From assembly GCF_001434575.1 (NCBI RefSeq), contig NZ_AZDA01000013.1, positions 1-64,000 of the forward strand: DNA of 64,000 nucleotides, read 5' to 3'. Position 1 is the first letter of the stretch. Each line of letters opens with the position of its first letter. The notes under the pieces are model-generated. The model did not search any database. It saw nothing but the letters and a program-made list of their open reading frames with translations, and was not told the DNA's origin. Below, piece after piece: positions 18,057-25,956 of this stretch. The translations under genes and the position numbers were made by a program. This DNA comes from Loigolactobacillus bifermentans DSM 20003. GTDB taxonomy: Bacteria; Bacillota; Bacilli; Lactobacillales; Lactobacillaceae.

Positions 18057-18713
18057 ATGCTTAAAGGTGTTATTTTTGATATGGACGGGCTGATGTTCGA
18101 TTCTGAAAAATTGTATTATCAAGCGAACTTAGCCGCTGCAAAAGTCATGGGGCTAGGTTATCCAGACGACTATTATGAACGCTTTATTGGGGCTTCTGAC
18201 GAAGATCTCATGGGCTTTTTTGCAGCAGCTTTTGGTGGTCAGGCTCAAATGGAACGGTTTATGCAATTGACTTACGACAAGATCAATGCCTTTGTCAAAG
18301 CGGGGAAGTTAGTTAAAAAGCCAGGCTTAGATAACTTACTGGCTTTTTTAGACCAGGTACACTTGCAAAAAATTATCGCTTCCAGTAATTATCAGGATAA
18401 AATTGATGCATTTTTAACGTCTGGGCAGATTCGGCATGAGTTTCCTAAAATTGTTTCTATGGATGATGTGACGCAAGGGAAACCTGCACCAGATCTATTT
18501 TTAAAGGCAGCGGCTAAATTGAACTTGCCAAAGGACCAATTGGTGATCTTAGAGGACTCAGCAAATGGCTTCCAGGCTGCACAAAATGCCGGTATTCGGT
18601 GTATTATCGTACCGGACATCGTGCCGCCAACAGCCGAGATCAAGGCCAATGCGTGGCAGGTCTTACCAGATTTAAATGCCGTTCAGGATTTTTTAAAAAC
18701 GCAATTGGTTTAA
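18057..18713 (+). CDS. HAD-superfamily phosphatase (beta-phosphoglucomutase-like)
   Basis: A 218-residue HAD hydrolase starting at ATG 18057 (MLKGVIFDMDGLMFDSE) with TGAGGG upstream. Catalytic motif I is DMDG (9-12), motif II is IASSN near 104, motif III is the lysine in GKPAPDLF near 143 and motif IV is VILEDSANGFQAA near 163. A helical cap domain lies after motif I (subfamily IA). The substrate is a small phosphorylated metabolite that cannot be predicted. It is coupled to folC, which ends 14 bp earlier. Confidence 0.88.
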   Translation: MLKGVIFDMDGLMFDSEKLYYQANLAAAKVMGLGYPDDYYERFIGASDEDLMGFFAAAFGGQAQMERFMQLTYDKINAFVKAGKLVKKPGLDNLLAFLDQVHLQKIIASSNYQDKIDAFLTSGQIRHEFPKIVSMDDVTQGKPAPDLFLKAAAKLNLPKDQLVILEDSANGFQAAQNAGIRCIIVPDIVPPTAEIKANAWQVLPDLNAVQDFLKTQLV

Positions 18714-18732
18714 TTAGCGCACCTTCTTAATA

Positions 18733-18937
18733 AGGAGGAGCCATGTTTCTGGCGTGACGGTTTTCGTCCGCCAGAATGGACAACCAGCGAAAATAAGACC
18801 TTTGCGCAGCAAAGTTACACAAGAGCACTTAGCTGGTGCCATGTTTCTGGCGTGACGGTCTTCGTCCGCCAGAATGGACATCCTCCGGAAATGAGATCTT
18901 TGCGTTAGCAAAGATACATTAGAGCATTTAGGAGGTG
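18733..18937 (+). repeat. Two tandem units of the dispersed two-hairpin repeat, ending in the radC ribosome site
   Basis: Copy 1 of hairpin H1 spans 18741-18782 and copy 2 18839-18880 (period 98). Each H1 pairs TTCTGGCG with CGCCAGAA around a GACG/CGTC tip. After each H1 a second hairpin H2 forms: ACCAGC (18783) pairs with GCTGGT (18832), and in the second unit TCCTCC (18881) pairs with AGGAGG (18930), with inner stems CTTTGC/GCAAAG and ATCTTTGC/GCAAAGAT. The last AGGAGG is the Shine-Dalgarno of radC, 7 nt before its ATG, so H2 would hide it. Confidence 0.85.
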
Positions 18938-18942
18938 CATCA

Positions 18943-19611
18943 ATGCTGAAACAACTAGCAGTACAGCAACCAAGAGAACAATTACAGCGTTCAGGGGCGC
19001 AAACGTTAACCGACGCCCAATTAGTGGCGTTATTATTACGCACTGGCACAACGCAGCAAACGGCTTTACAGTGTGCCCAAAGATTATTGCAAATTTACCC
19101 ACTGCAAACGTTAGAAACGGCCCAGTTGGACCAGCTGCAGCAAATTTCTGGGGTTGGTCCCACCAAAGCGTTGACGTTAAAGGCGGCCATTGAATTTGGG
19201 CGCCGGGTACAACAGGCCCATTATTGGCGTTATGGGACGGTGGTTTCCAGTGAAATGTTAGGTCAACGGATGCTAGAACGACTTGCAGGAATCGATCAGG
19301 AACAATTGTGGGGGCTGTACTTGGATACGAAGAATCAGATCTTGTTGGAAAAATGTTTATTTGTAGGCACCTTGAACACATCTGTGGCCCACCCACGGGA
19401 GATTTTTCAAATTGCCGTTCAAGTGGCAGCCGCTCGTTTTATTTTGGTTCACAATCATCCTAGCGGCCAAACCACAGCATCCCATTATGACTTACGCTTT
19501 ACGGAGCGGGTGCAGCATTGTGGTGAATTAATGGGCATTGAACTTTTAGATCATTTGATCGTGGGGCAGGATGCTTATTTAAGCCTAAAGGCCAGTGGCC
19601 AATTGACCTAG
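18943..19611 (+). CDS. radC: RadC-family JAB/MPN domain protein
   Basis: A 222-residue RadC (UPF0758) protein. The N-terminal part (about 1-95) has a helix-hairpin-helix region ending in LQQISGVGPTKALTLKAA, and the C-terminal JAB1/MPN metalloprotease-like domain carries HNHPSG (170-175) with the S-x7-D continuation. Once thought a DNA-repair protein, its true role is unsettled. The ATG follows AGGAGGTGCATCA, the last arm of the repeat element, so translation may depend on that RNA fold. It is followed by csp. Confidence 0.95.
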   Translation: MLKQLAVQQPREQLQRSGAQTLTDAQLVALLLRTGTTQQTALQCAQRLLQIYPLQTLETAQLDQLQQISGVGPTKALTLKAAIEFGRRVQQAHYWRYGTVVSSEMLGQRMLERLAGIDQEQLWGLYLDTKNQILLEKCLFVGTLNTSVAHPREIFQIAVQVAAARFILVHNHPSGQTTASHYDLRFTERVQHCGELMGIELLDHLIVGQDAYLSLKASGQLT

Positions 19612-19620
19612 CGCCTTTGC

Positions 19621-19649
19621 TTGTGATGCCTGAATGAGCATGCTAGAAT
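19621..19649 (+). promoter_or_regulatory. Promoter of the cold-shock gene
   Basis: TTGTGA (19621), 17 nt, then TGC-TAGAAT (19644), an extended -10. Confidence 0.7.
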
Positions 19650-19686
19650 AATTGCGTTAAGTGATGTCATACAAGGGGGACGCAAC

Positions 19687-19890
19687 ATGGCACAAGGAAC
19701 AGTGAAATGGTTCAACCCAGAAAAAGGGTTTGGTTTCATCACACAAGAAAGCGGACAAGATTTATTTGTGCATTTTTCTGCCATTCAATCAACTGGTTTT
19801 AAAACGTTAGAAGAAGGCCAAAAAGTGACGTTTGAGGTTGAGGATAGCCAGCGTGGGCCACAAGCCGTTAATGTGGTGAAGCAAGCATAG
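19687..19890 (+). CDS. csp: Cold shock protein (CspA family)
   Basis: A 67-residue OB-fold nucleic-acid chaperone. It opens [18 protein letters not shown], so RNP1 KGFGFI lies at about 14-19 and RNP2 LFVHF at about 29-33. It binds single-stranded RNA and melts structures at low temperature. ATG 19687 follows AAGGGGGACGCAAC. It has its own promoter and terminator. I cannot say which csp paralogue it is. Confidence 0.96.
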   Translation: MAQGTVKWFNPEKGFGFITQESGQDLFVHFSAIQSTGFKTLEEGQKVTFEVEDSQRGPQAVNVVKQA

Positions 19891-19897
19891 ACCAATC

Positions 19898-19935
19898 AAA
19901 ATTCTTGAAGGCAACGTGCTTTCAAGAATTTTTTT
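19898..19935 (+). terminator. Terminator after csp
   Basis: AAATTCTTGAA and TTCAAGAATTT form a stem with a GC-containing loop, followed by a T run. Confidence 0.9.
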
Positions 19936-20126
19936 ATGCAGGTGAATGCGTCAAACAAAGGCCACTTTTTTTGACGCAAGTCAGTGTACAGTTGGAAGTG
20001 CTTTATTGGTGCCAGCGCCTTTTTAACAATTTCTAAAAAACGATTAAGTTTTGAAAAGGGCTTATCAAAGCCTGGGTTATTCGGTATCATAGAAGGTGAG
20101 AGAAGCGGCTAAAGCATCATGATTTA

Positions 20127-20135
20127 TGGTATAAT
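20127..20135 (+). promoter_or_regulatory. Extended -10 promoter of mreB
   Basis: TGG-TATAAT at 20127-20135, about 67 bp before the GTG start of mreB. The remaining gap after the csp terminator shows no gene. Confidence 0.55.
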
Positions 20136-20201
20136 GCCACTATTCTAGCAAAGTTAAAAATCGTTGAACGGTTCATGTTTAGATTTGAAGGAGAGAATAT
20201 C

Positions 20202-21203
20202 GTGTTCGGATTAGGAACGAAAAATATAGGAATCGATTTAGGAACCGCCAATACCTTAGTTTATATTGATGGCAAAGGCATTGTTTTGCGTGAACCGTCG
20301 GTTGTTGCCAAGAATACCAAAAGTGGTGAGATCGTTGCTGTCGGTACGGAAGCGCGGGATATGATTGGGCGGACACCAGGGAGCATTGTGGCGATTCGAC
20401 CGATGAAAGATGGGGTTATTGCAGACTATGACACCACAGCCGCAATGATGAAATATTTCATGGAAAAAACGCAAGGTGCTGCTGGTAAACCGTATGTGAT
20501 GGTGTGTGTGCCAAGTGGTGTTACCGAGGTTGAAAAACGGGCTGTGATTGACGCCACACGCGTTGCAGGAGCCCGGGATGCTTATGTGATTGAAGAACCT
20601 TTTGCCGCTGCGATTGGCGCCGGGCTACCTGTCATGGACCCAACAGGCAGTATGGTGGTTGATATTGGTGGTGGGACGACTGATGTGGCCACGATTTCAT
20701 TAGGTGGTATTGTTTCAAGTCGTTCGATTCGAATGGCAGGCGATAAAATCGATGAAGCCGTTATTTTCTATATCAGACAGCATTTTAATTTATTAATTGG
20801 CGAACGAACGGCTGAGGATGTTAAAATTCAAATTGCCTCTGCTTCTGTTGAAAAGGCGAAAGAGATTGAATCCATTACCGTACGTGGTCGTGATTTGATC
20901 TCCGGTTTACCTAAAACCATTGAAGTCACAGCTGTTGATGTGGCAAAAGCGATTCAAGAAGTGGTTCAAGAAGTGATCGGCGCCATTAAAGAAACGTTGG
21001 AAGAGACCTCACCTGAAATTGCGGCCGACGTGATCGATCACGGCATCGTCTTAACCGGCGGTGGGGCTCTTTTAAAGCATTTGCCTGAAGTCATCGCAGA
21101 TGCCACTAAAGTTCCGGTGTTCATTGCTCAAAATCCATTGGATTGTGTGGCAATTGGCACTGGGGAATCACTTAAAAATATTGATGTCATGAAGAAACGC
21201 TAA
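20202..21203 (+). CDS. mreB: Rod-shape-determining actin homologue MreB
   Basis: The GTG at 20202 follows AAGGAGAGAATATC and gives the family length of 333 residues; frame upstream of it is leader. The actin-type ATPase motifs are [12 protein letters not shown] (about 9-20, phosphate 1), [16 protein letters not shown] near 155 (phosphate 2) and [11 protein letters not shown] near 284 (adenosine). MreB filaments steer lateral wall synthesis. It heads the mreBCD-minCD block, with a separate promoter before mreC. Confidence 0.97.
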   Translation: MFGLGTKNIGIDLGTANTLVYIDGKGIVLREPSVVAKNTKSGEIVAVGTEARDMIGRTPGSIVAIRPMKDGVIADYDTTAAMMKYFMEKTQGAAGKPYVMVCVPSGVTEVEKRAVIDATRVAGARDAYVIEEPFAAAIGAGLPVMDPTGSMVVDIGGGTTDVATISLGGIVSSRSIRMAGDKIDEAVIFYIRQHFNLLIGERTAEDVKIQIASASVEKAKEIESITVRGRDLISGLPKTIEVTAVDVAKAIQEVVQEVIGAIKETLEETSPEIAADVIDHGIVLTGGGALLKHLPEVIADATKVPVFIAQNPLDCVAIGTGESLKNIDVMKKR

Positions 21204-21242
21204 TGATAGCATTGTAAGTGGAACAAAAAAACGAATTATGAA

Positions 21243-21271
21243 TTGGCTTGTGTGACAAACTAATTTATAAT
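21243..21271 (+). promoter_or_regulatory. Promoter of mreCD-minCD
   Basis: TTGGCT (21243), 17 nt, TATAAT (21266), in the 119-bp gap between mreB and mreC. Confidence 0.65.
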
Positions 21272-21322
21272 TAAAGCGTTCTAAGTTCCACTTTTTTCAT
21301 GTTGCTTATTGGAGGCAAACGC

Positions 21323-22183
21323 ATGCAGAAGTTTTTTTCAAATCGAAAACTAATTATCTTACTGATCGTGATCATTGTGAGCATGGGCTTAATGGCCTAT
21401 TCTGTTACAATGCGCAATCGCAAAAGTGCCACACCGTTGGTGCAACAATTTGGCAATGATATTGTCGGCTTGGCGGACCGCGTGATTGCAGCGCCTGCTA
21501 ATGGCATCAAAGGCGGTGTATCATCAATTGCAACCTTGATGAATACCTATGAAGAAAATGCTGAGTTAAAACGTCAGGTCGATGATCTGGCGCAAGCAAA
21601 GGTACAAAATCAAACATTGAAGGCTGAAAACAAAGAGCTGAAAAAGCAATTGAAATTGAATAAAACGTTGACGGATTATAGTCCGATCAGCGCAGCCGTT
21701 TTAACACGCTCACCATCGGCTTGGCAAAATAACGTTGTCATCAATCGCGGGGCCACATCAGGCATTAAGAAAAATATGCCTGTGATGGTCGGCTCTGGTT
21801 TAGTCGGGCGCGTGATCGAAGTCAATCAAACAAATTCGAAAGTGCAATTGATCAGTACGGATAATCAATCGGCCAATCGTTTCGCAGCAGATGTGACGAC
21901 AAAAGCCGGCAAAACCGTTAACGGTGTGATCTCTGGTTATGATAAAACCACAGGCACATTAACGTTATCACAACTCAATACAGACGACACGATTGAAAAG
22001 GGCGATACCGTTGCCACTTCTGGCTTAGGTGGCGTCACACCAAAAGGTTTGTTTATTGGGAAAGTAACCAAGGTCAAGCATGATGAATATGATTTGGCAC
22101 GTTCTGTCAGTGTCCAACCGGCTGCTGATCTTAACAACTTTAGTGTGGTCACCGTGATCAATCGTGAGGTTGGAGGCGACTAA
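21323..22183 (+). CDS. mreC: Rod-shape protein MreC
   Basis: A 286-residue protein from ATG 21323, 8 nt after GGAGG. One membrane helix (about 8-28, LIILLIVIIVSMGLMAY) is followed by a coiled coil (about 70-110, NAELKRQVDDLAQAKVQNQ) and the extracellular beta-barrel domain, including VVINRGATSGIKKNMPV. MreC links MreB and MreD to the wall synthases outside the membrane. It is followed one base after its stop by mreD. Confidence 0.96.
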   Translation: MQKFFSNRKLIILLIVIIVSMGLMAYSVTMRNRKSATPLVQQFGNDIVGLADRVIAAPANGIKGGVSSIATLMNTYEENAELKRQVDDLAQAKVQNQTLKAENKELKKQLKLNKTLTDYSPISAAVLTRSPSAWQNNVVINRGATSGIKKNMPVMVGSGLVGRVIEVNQTNSKVQLISTDNQSANRFAADVTTKAGKTVNGVISGYDKTTGTLTLSQLNTDDTIEKGDTVATSGLGGVTPKGLFIGKVTKVKHDEYDLARSVSVQPAADLNNFSVVTVINREVGGD

Positions 22184-22184
22184 A

Positions 22185-22712
22185 ATGCGGAAATCGATGC
22201 TACAGTTTTGGGTCGCCATTGGACTGGTGGTGTTATTGTTTTTAGATGGTTCACTGGATTATCTGTTTCAAGATCATTTCTTGGTGTATCCCAATATGAT
22301 GCAAAGTCGGTTAGTGGTTATGGCAGTGGTCATGTTGGTGTTCTTTTTACCAAAGTGGCAACACCAGCTGGTGACGCTGATGGTGATTGGCTTTTTATTT
22401 GATTTGTTTTATACCGGGATCTTAGGCATTTATATCTTTTTATTACCGTTGATCTGGTTATTTACAACTTACATTGAAGGCTTTTTCCAGGCCACGCTAC
22501 CGGCAATCGGGGCCATTTATTTGATCGACTTAACGCTTTTGGAAACAATGACCTATATGCTGAATTCGTTTATGGGCTTAACTGATATGAGTGTTGCAAC
22601 TTTTATTCCCAGTGTTTTAGGGATGACGCTGTTGTTAAACGTGATGTTGTTTGTGATTTTGTATTTTCCTTTCCGAGGATTGTTGCTAAAATTAGAAATG
22701 ATAAGTGTGTAA
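22185..22712 (+). CDS. mreD: Rod-shape protein MreD
   Basis: The ATG at 22185 follows TTGGAGGCGAC, which lies inside the mreC end, indicating coupled translation. The product is 175 residues with about five hydrophobic membrane segments and a conserved LDGSLDYLFQDHF stretch near 20. It is an integral membrane partner of MreC in the elongasome. A frame extending upstream would overlap mreC and is unlikely to be used. Confidence 0.94.
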   Translation: MRKSMLQFWVAIGLVVLLFLDGSLDYLFQDHFLVYPNMMQSRLVVMAVVMLVFFLPKWQHQLVTLMVIGFLFDLFYTGILGIYIFLLPLIWLFTTYIEGFFQATLPAIGAIYLIDLTLLETMTYMLNSFMGLTDMSVATFIPSVLGMTLLLNVMLFVILYFPFRGLLLKLEMISV

Positions 22713-22731
22713 TTGAAATGAGGAACATTTT

Positions 22732-23403
22732 ATGAAGGATGTCGTATTAAAGGGGCACCAGGATGGGTACCTTTTAACATTAAAAGCAACTGGTTCATTT
22801 GAGCGGATCTTAACTGAACTAACGGACTTATTTGCCCAGCTGAATCATGATCAGCAAGTGGCCAAAAAAGACCTCGTTCAGTTTAAAATTGATACAGAAA
22901 ATCGTCTGTTAACGGCGCAGCAACGGCAACAAGTGCTCCATTTGATTGAACAATACCCTGCGTTTCGCGTATCGGAATTAAAGTCAAATGTCATTTTAAA
23001 AACCGAAGCACAGCGCGAAAAAGAGCAGGACTCAGTTCATATCAATCGGGCCACGATTCGCAGTGGGCAAGAAGTGACAGTTGAAGGCGACGTTCTGTTT
23101 GTAGGCCAAATTCATCATGGGGGCATTTTAAAAGCAACCGGCCACATTTTCTTATTAGGCGATGTTGCCGGTATCGTCCAAGCGGGCTTCCCGGATAATG
23201 AAGAAGCTGTGATCGTCGGTGATCTGTCAACCGCTTTTCAAGTGAGGATCGCCGATCAAGTTGCGATCATGGCAGATGATCAGCATGCGTTTACGGCGCG
23301 TTCAGTGGCGTATATCAACGATTTACATTTATTAGATTATGGCACATTGGCCGACCTAAAAACGATTCGACCGAAATTGTATAATAAAATGGGGGAGGCC
23401 TAG
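22732..23403 (+). CDS. minC: Septum site-determining protein MinC
   Basis: 223 residues. The C-terminal half is the MinC beta-helix domain, with RATIRSGQEVTVEGDVLFVG (about 105-124), HHGGILKATGHIFLLGDVAG and PDNEEAVIV, the region that binds MinD. The N-terminal half (1-95) is the FtsZ-inhibiting domain. MinCD blocks Z rings near the poles. It starts at ATG 22732 after AATGAGGAAC and ends 2 bp before minD. Confidence 0.94.
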   Translation: MKDVVLKGHQDGYLLTLKATGSFERILTELTDLFAQLNHDQQVAKKDLVQFKIDTENRLLTAQQRQQVLHLIEQYPAFRVSELKSNVILKTEAQREKEQDSVHINRATIRSGQEVTVEGDVLFVGQIHHGGILKATGHIFLLGDVAGIVQAGFPDNEEAVIVGDLSTAFQVRIADQVAIMADDQHAFTARSVAYINDLHLLDYGTLADLKTIRPKLYNKMGEA

Positions 23404-23405
23404 TC

Positions 23406-24203
23406 ATGGGAACAGCTTTGGTAGTAACTTCTGGTAAAGGGGGCGTTGGTAAAACAACGTCTAGCGCTAACTTAGGCACTGCATTAGCCTTGCAAAATAA
23501 GCGTGTTTGTTTAATGGATCTAGATATTGGGTTGCGGAACTTGGATGTTGTGTTGGGACTTGAAAACCGCATCATTTACGATATTGTTGATGTGGCACAA
23601 GGTCGGGCAAAATTACATCAGGCTTTGGTAAAGGACAAGCGGTTTGAAGACAATCTGTATCTTTTGCCAGCGGCACAGAATACGGATAAAGATGCTTTGT
23701 TGCCAGATGAAGTCAAGGCCATCGTGGCAGAATTAAAGGAAGAATTTGATTTTGTGATTTTAGATTGTCCTGCAGGAATTGAGCAAGGGTTTCAAAATGC
23801 CATTGCCGGTGCCGATGGCGCAATCGTGATCTCAACACCTGAAATTTCAGCGGTTCGTGATGCTGATCGGGTGGTTGGCTTGTTAGAACAACAAGACATG
23901 AAGTATGAACCACGGTTGATCATCAACCGAATTCGGCAACACATGATGAACCAAGGTGACGTGATGGATATTGATGAGATCACCAAGCATTTGTCGATTA
24001 AATTATTAGGGATCGTATTAGATGATGACGGCGTGATCAAGTCATCAAATCATGGGGATCCAATTGTGTTGGATCCTAAAAACCCAGCTAGCCAAGGGTA
24101 CCGCAACATTGCCCGCCGCTTGTTAGGGGAAACCGTGCCTTTAATGTCCATCAAGGAAGAAAAGGTTGGTTTTTGGCAACGGTTGTTCGGCCACAAGAAA
24201 TAG
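23406..24203 (+). CDS. minD: Septum site-determining ATPase MinD
   Basis: A 265-residue ParA/MinD-family ATPase. The deviant Walker A TSGKGGVGKTTSSANLG lies at 8-24, MDLDIGLRNLDVVLG at about 38-52 and the DCPAGIEQGFQ switch II near 118. The C-terminal stretch VGFWQRLFGHKK is the amphipathic membrane-targeting helix. It recruits MinC to the membrane; with DivIVA in this window and no MinE seen, it should follow the Gram-positive pole-anchored scheme. Confidence 0.97.
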   Translation: MGTALVVTSGKGGVGKTTSSANLGTALALQNKRVCLMDLDIGLRNLDVVLGLENRIIYDIVDVAQGRAKLHQALVKDKRFEDNLYLLPAAQNTDKDALLPDEVKAIVAELKEEFDFVILDCPAGIEQGFQNAIAGADGAIVISTPEISAVRDADRVVGLLEQQDMKYEPRLIINRIRQHMMNQGDVMDIDEITKHLSIKLLGIVLDDDGVIKSSNHGDPIVLDPKNPASQGYRNIARRLLGETVPLMSIKEEKVGFWQRLFGHKK

Positions 24204-24207
24204 TGGT

Positions 24208-24236
24208 TTGACATTAAAATTAAATTATGCTAATCT
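24208..24236 (+). promoter_or_regulatory. Strong promoter of the amino-acid transporter leader
   Basis: TTGACA (24208), 17 nt, TAATCT (24231), beginning 4 bp after the minD stop. Confidence 0.8.
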
Positions 24237-24244
24237 TATTCTCA

Positions 24245-24508
24245 TAAATAAGGAAAAGCAGTGAACAGATCAGTAGCTTAAGGTTGCTTCGCAGAGAGTT
24301 TTCGGTTGGTGCAAGAAAACAGGCAGGTTAGGTGAACACACATCTGGGAGTTGGCGTGTTGAATTCAAGTAGGCATGCTCGGTTGAGCCCGTTAGCGCTG
24401 TAGTTAGTTTAACTACCTGAGGTAAGCGATGTGAGTCGTTTACAAAATTGAGGTGGAATCACGAGATAATCGTCCTCTAAGCGCCAATGGGTGCTTAGAG
24501 GCTTTTTT
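24245..24508 (+). promoter_or_regulatory. T-box riboswitch, full copy, upstream of the transporter
   Basis: A complete T-box. Stem I (AGAGAG near 24294 and GGTTGGTGCAAG in the distal loop), stem III (GTAAGCGA/TCGTTTAC) and the antiterminator AATTGAGGTGGAATCACGAG come first, then the terminator CCTCTAAGCGCC..GGTGCTTAGAGG and a T run. The specifier loop reads GTGAA-CAC-AC, and CAC (24337-24339, His) is my best reading; ACA (Thr), one base later, is possible. The T-box core GGTGGAATCAC departs from the usual GGTGGTACC at one base. Confidence 0.88.
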
Positions 24509-24533
24509 AATGGTGATTAACTAACTACTAAGG

Positions 24534-24614
24534 TTTATTGTGCGAACAATAAATAAATTGAGGTGGTACCACGGTATTGATCGTCCTCGTAAGCGATGCT
24601 TACGAGGATTTTTT
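24534..24614 (+). promoter_or_regulatory. Second T-box antiterminator/terminator module lacking Stem I
   Basis: After the first terminator there is a second set: a stem III-like hairpin TTTATTG..CAATAAA, the T-box AATTGAGGTGGTACCACGG and a terminator CCTCGTAAGCGATGCTTACGAGG with a T run. No Stem I or specifier lies between the two, so one tRNA-reading stem may serve two decision points. Confidence 0.85.
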
Positions 24615-24653
24615 AATTGACTGCTATTATTTTAAATTTAGGGGGGCTTTGTC

Positions 24654-25295
24654 ATGGACTACATTTGGCAAATCATGCCATCATTACTTTCTGGTGTCAA
24701 AATGACATTATCGATTTTCTTGTTAACACTGATTGGTTCAATTCCATTAGGCATTATTGTCGGGTTAGGGCGGTCATCACGCTTTAAACCGTTACGCGAT
24801 ATTTTAGGTATCTACGTGTGGATCATGCGTGGGACACCACTGTTACTGCAGTTGATCGTGGTTTTCTATGGGTTACCGGTTGTTGGTATCGTATTCCAAC
24901 GTTATAATGCCGCTTTGTTTGCGTTTATTTTAAACTATACGGCTTACTTCGCTGAGATCTTCCGTGGTGGGTTGCAGTCCATCGATCGCGGCCAATACGA
25001 AAGTGCGCGGGTACTGCGGTTGTCTTACGGGCAAACGATTCGTAAAATTGTGTTGCCACAAGTCACCAAAATCGTGTTGCCTTCTATCGGGAACGAAGTC
25101 ATTAATTTGGTGAAGGATTCATCCTTGGTTTATGTGATCGGTTTAGGCGACTTATTGCGGGCTGGTAACGTGGCCACTGCTCGTGATGTGACCTTAGTAC
25201 CGCTGGCGTTAGTGGCGATTATTTATCTGCTGCTTACCGCGGTGTTGACCTTTGCACAGCGTCGAATTGAAAATCACTTTAGTTACTTTAAATAG
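24654..25295 (+). CDS. Polar amino-acid ABC transporter permease (HisX/GlnP-like)
   Basis: 213 residues with about five membrane helices. The ABC-permease EAA loop is seen in QYESARVLRLSYGQTIRKIVLP (about 121-142), and the His/Glu/Gln/Arg/opine family signature in IMRGTPLLLQL (about 59-69). It forms the membrane channel with the ATPase and the lipoprotein encoded next. ATG 24654 follows GGGGGGCTTTGTC. Histidine is suggested as the substrate from the T-box reading and from reported lactobacillar HisXYZ systems; sequence alone cannot settle it. Confidence 0.9.
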   Translation: MDYIWQIMPSLLSGVKMTLSIFLLTLIGSIPLGIIVGLGRSSRFKPLRDILGIYVWIMRGTPLLLQLIVVFYGLPVVGIVFQRYNAALFAFILNYTAYFAEIFRGGLQSIDRGQYESARVLRLSYGQTIRKIVLPQVTKIVLPSIGNEVINLVKDSSLVYVIGLGDLLRAGNVATARDVTLVPLALVAIIYLLLTAVLTFAQRRIENHFSYFK

Positions 25296-25309
25296 GAGGT
25301 GGCAAGATT

Positions 25310-25942
25310 ATGCTTGAATTAAAAAACGTTTCAAAACAATTTAATCATCGTCAAATTTTAAATAAAATGAATTTAACGGTTAATGACGGCGATGCCATTG
25401 CCATTGTGGGTCCCTCTGGTGCCGGGAAAACCACCTTGCTCCGTTGTATTAGTGGTCTGGAAAAAATCGATTCTGGTGAGATCACCATGGATGGTGAACC
25501 CTTTGATCCGTATACCAATCGTGATAACGACCGTGTGATTGGCGTGGTTTTCCAGGACTTTCAACTGTTTCCAAATCTGAGTGTGATGGAAAATATCACG
25601 TTGGCGCCGACTTTGGTTTTAAAGCAATCCGCTGCAGAAGCTAATCAAGCAGCGCGGCAATTACTTGATCAATTGGCGTTAAGTGGTAAAGAGGATATTT
25701 ACCCTTATCAACTATCTGGTGGGCAAAAACAACGGGTGGCATTGGCGCGGGCGTTGGCGATGAATCCTAAGATTTTATGTTATGACGAACCAACCAGTGC
25801 ATTGGATCCTGATTTAAGACACGAAGTTGAAAAAATTATTTTGAAGCTTAAAAAGGCCGGGATGACCCAATTGGTGGTTACCCACGACCTTGAATTCGCG
25901 GAACACATTGCAGATAAAATTAAGCACGTTGAAGCGTTGTAG
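25310..25942 (+). CDS. Amino-acid ABC transporter ATPase (HisY/GlnQ-like)
   Basis: A 210-residue ATPase. Walker A is GPSGAGKTTLL (34-44), the Q-loop FQDFQLFPN near 82-90, the ABC signature LSGGQKQRVALARALA near 135-150, Walker B ILCYDEPTSALDP near 156-168 and the H-switch VVTHD near 189. It is a little shorter than GlnQ (about 240), ending soon after the H-loop. The ATG follows AGGAGGTGGCAAGATT. It is the second gene of the T-box transporter operon. Confidence 0.94.
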   Translation: MLELKNVSKQFNHRQILNKMNLTVNDGDAIAIVGPSGAGKTTLLRCISGLEKIDSGEITMDGEPFDPYTNRDNDRVIGVVFQDFQLFPNLSVMENITLAPTLVLKQSAAEANQAARQLLDQLALSGKEDIYPYQLSGGQKQRVALARALAMNPKILCYDEPTSALDPDLRHEVEKIILKLKKAGMTQLVVTHDLEFAEHIADKIKHVEAL

Positions 25943-25956
25943 GGAAGGTGAACGGG

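Noticed and set aside
18714-19049. Minus-strand frame overlapping the radC start and repeat units
   Set aside because: It runs antisense through radC and the repeat, with no ribosome site.
19940-20120. Minus-strand 64-codon frame between csp and mreB
   Set aside because: No ribosome site or family; it lies across the mreB upstream region.
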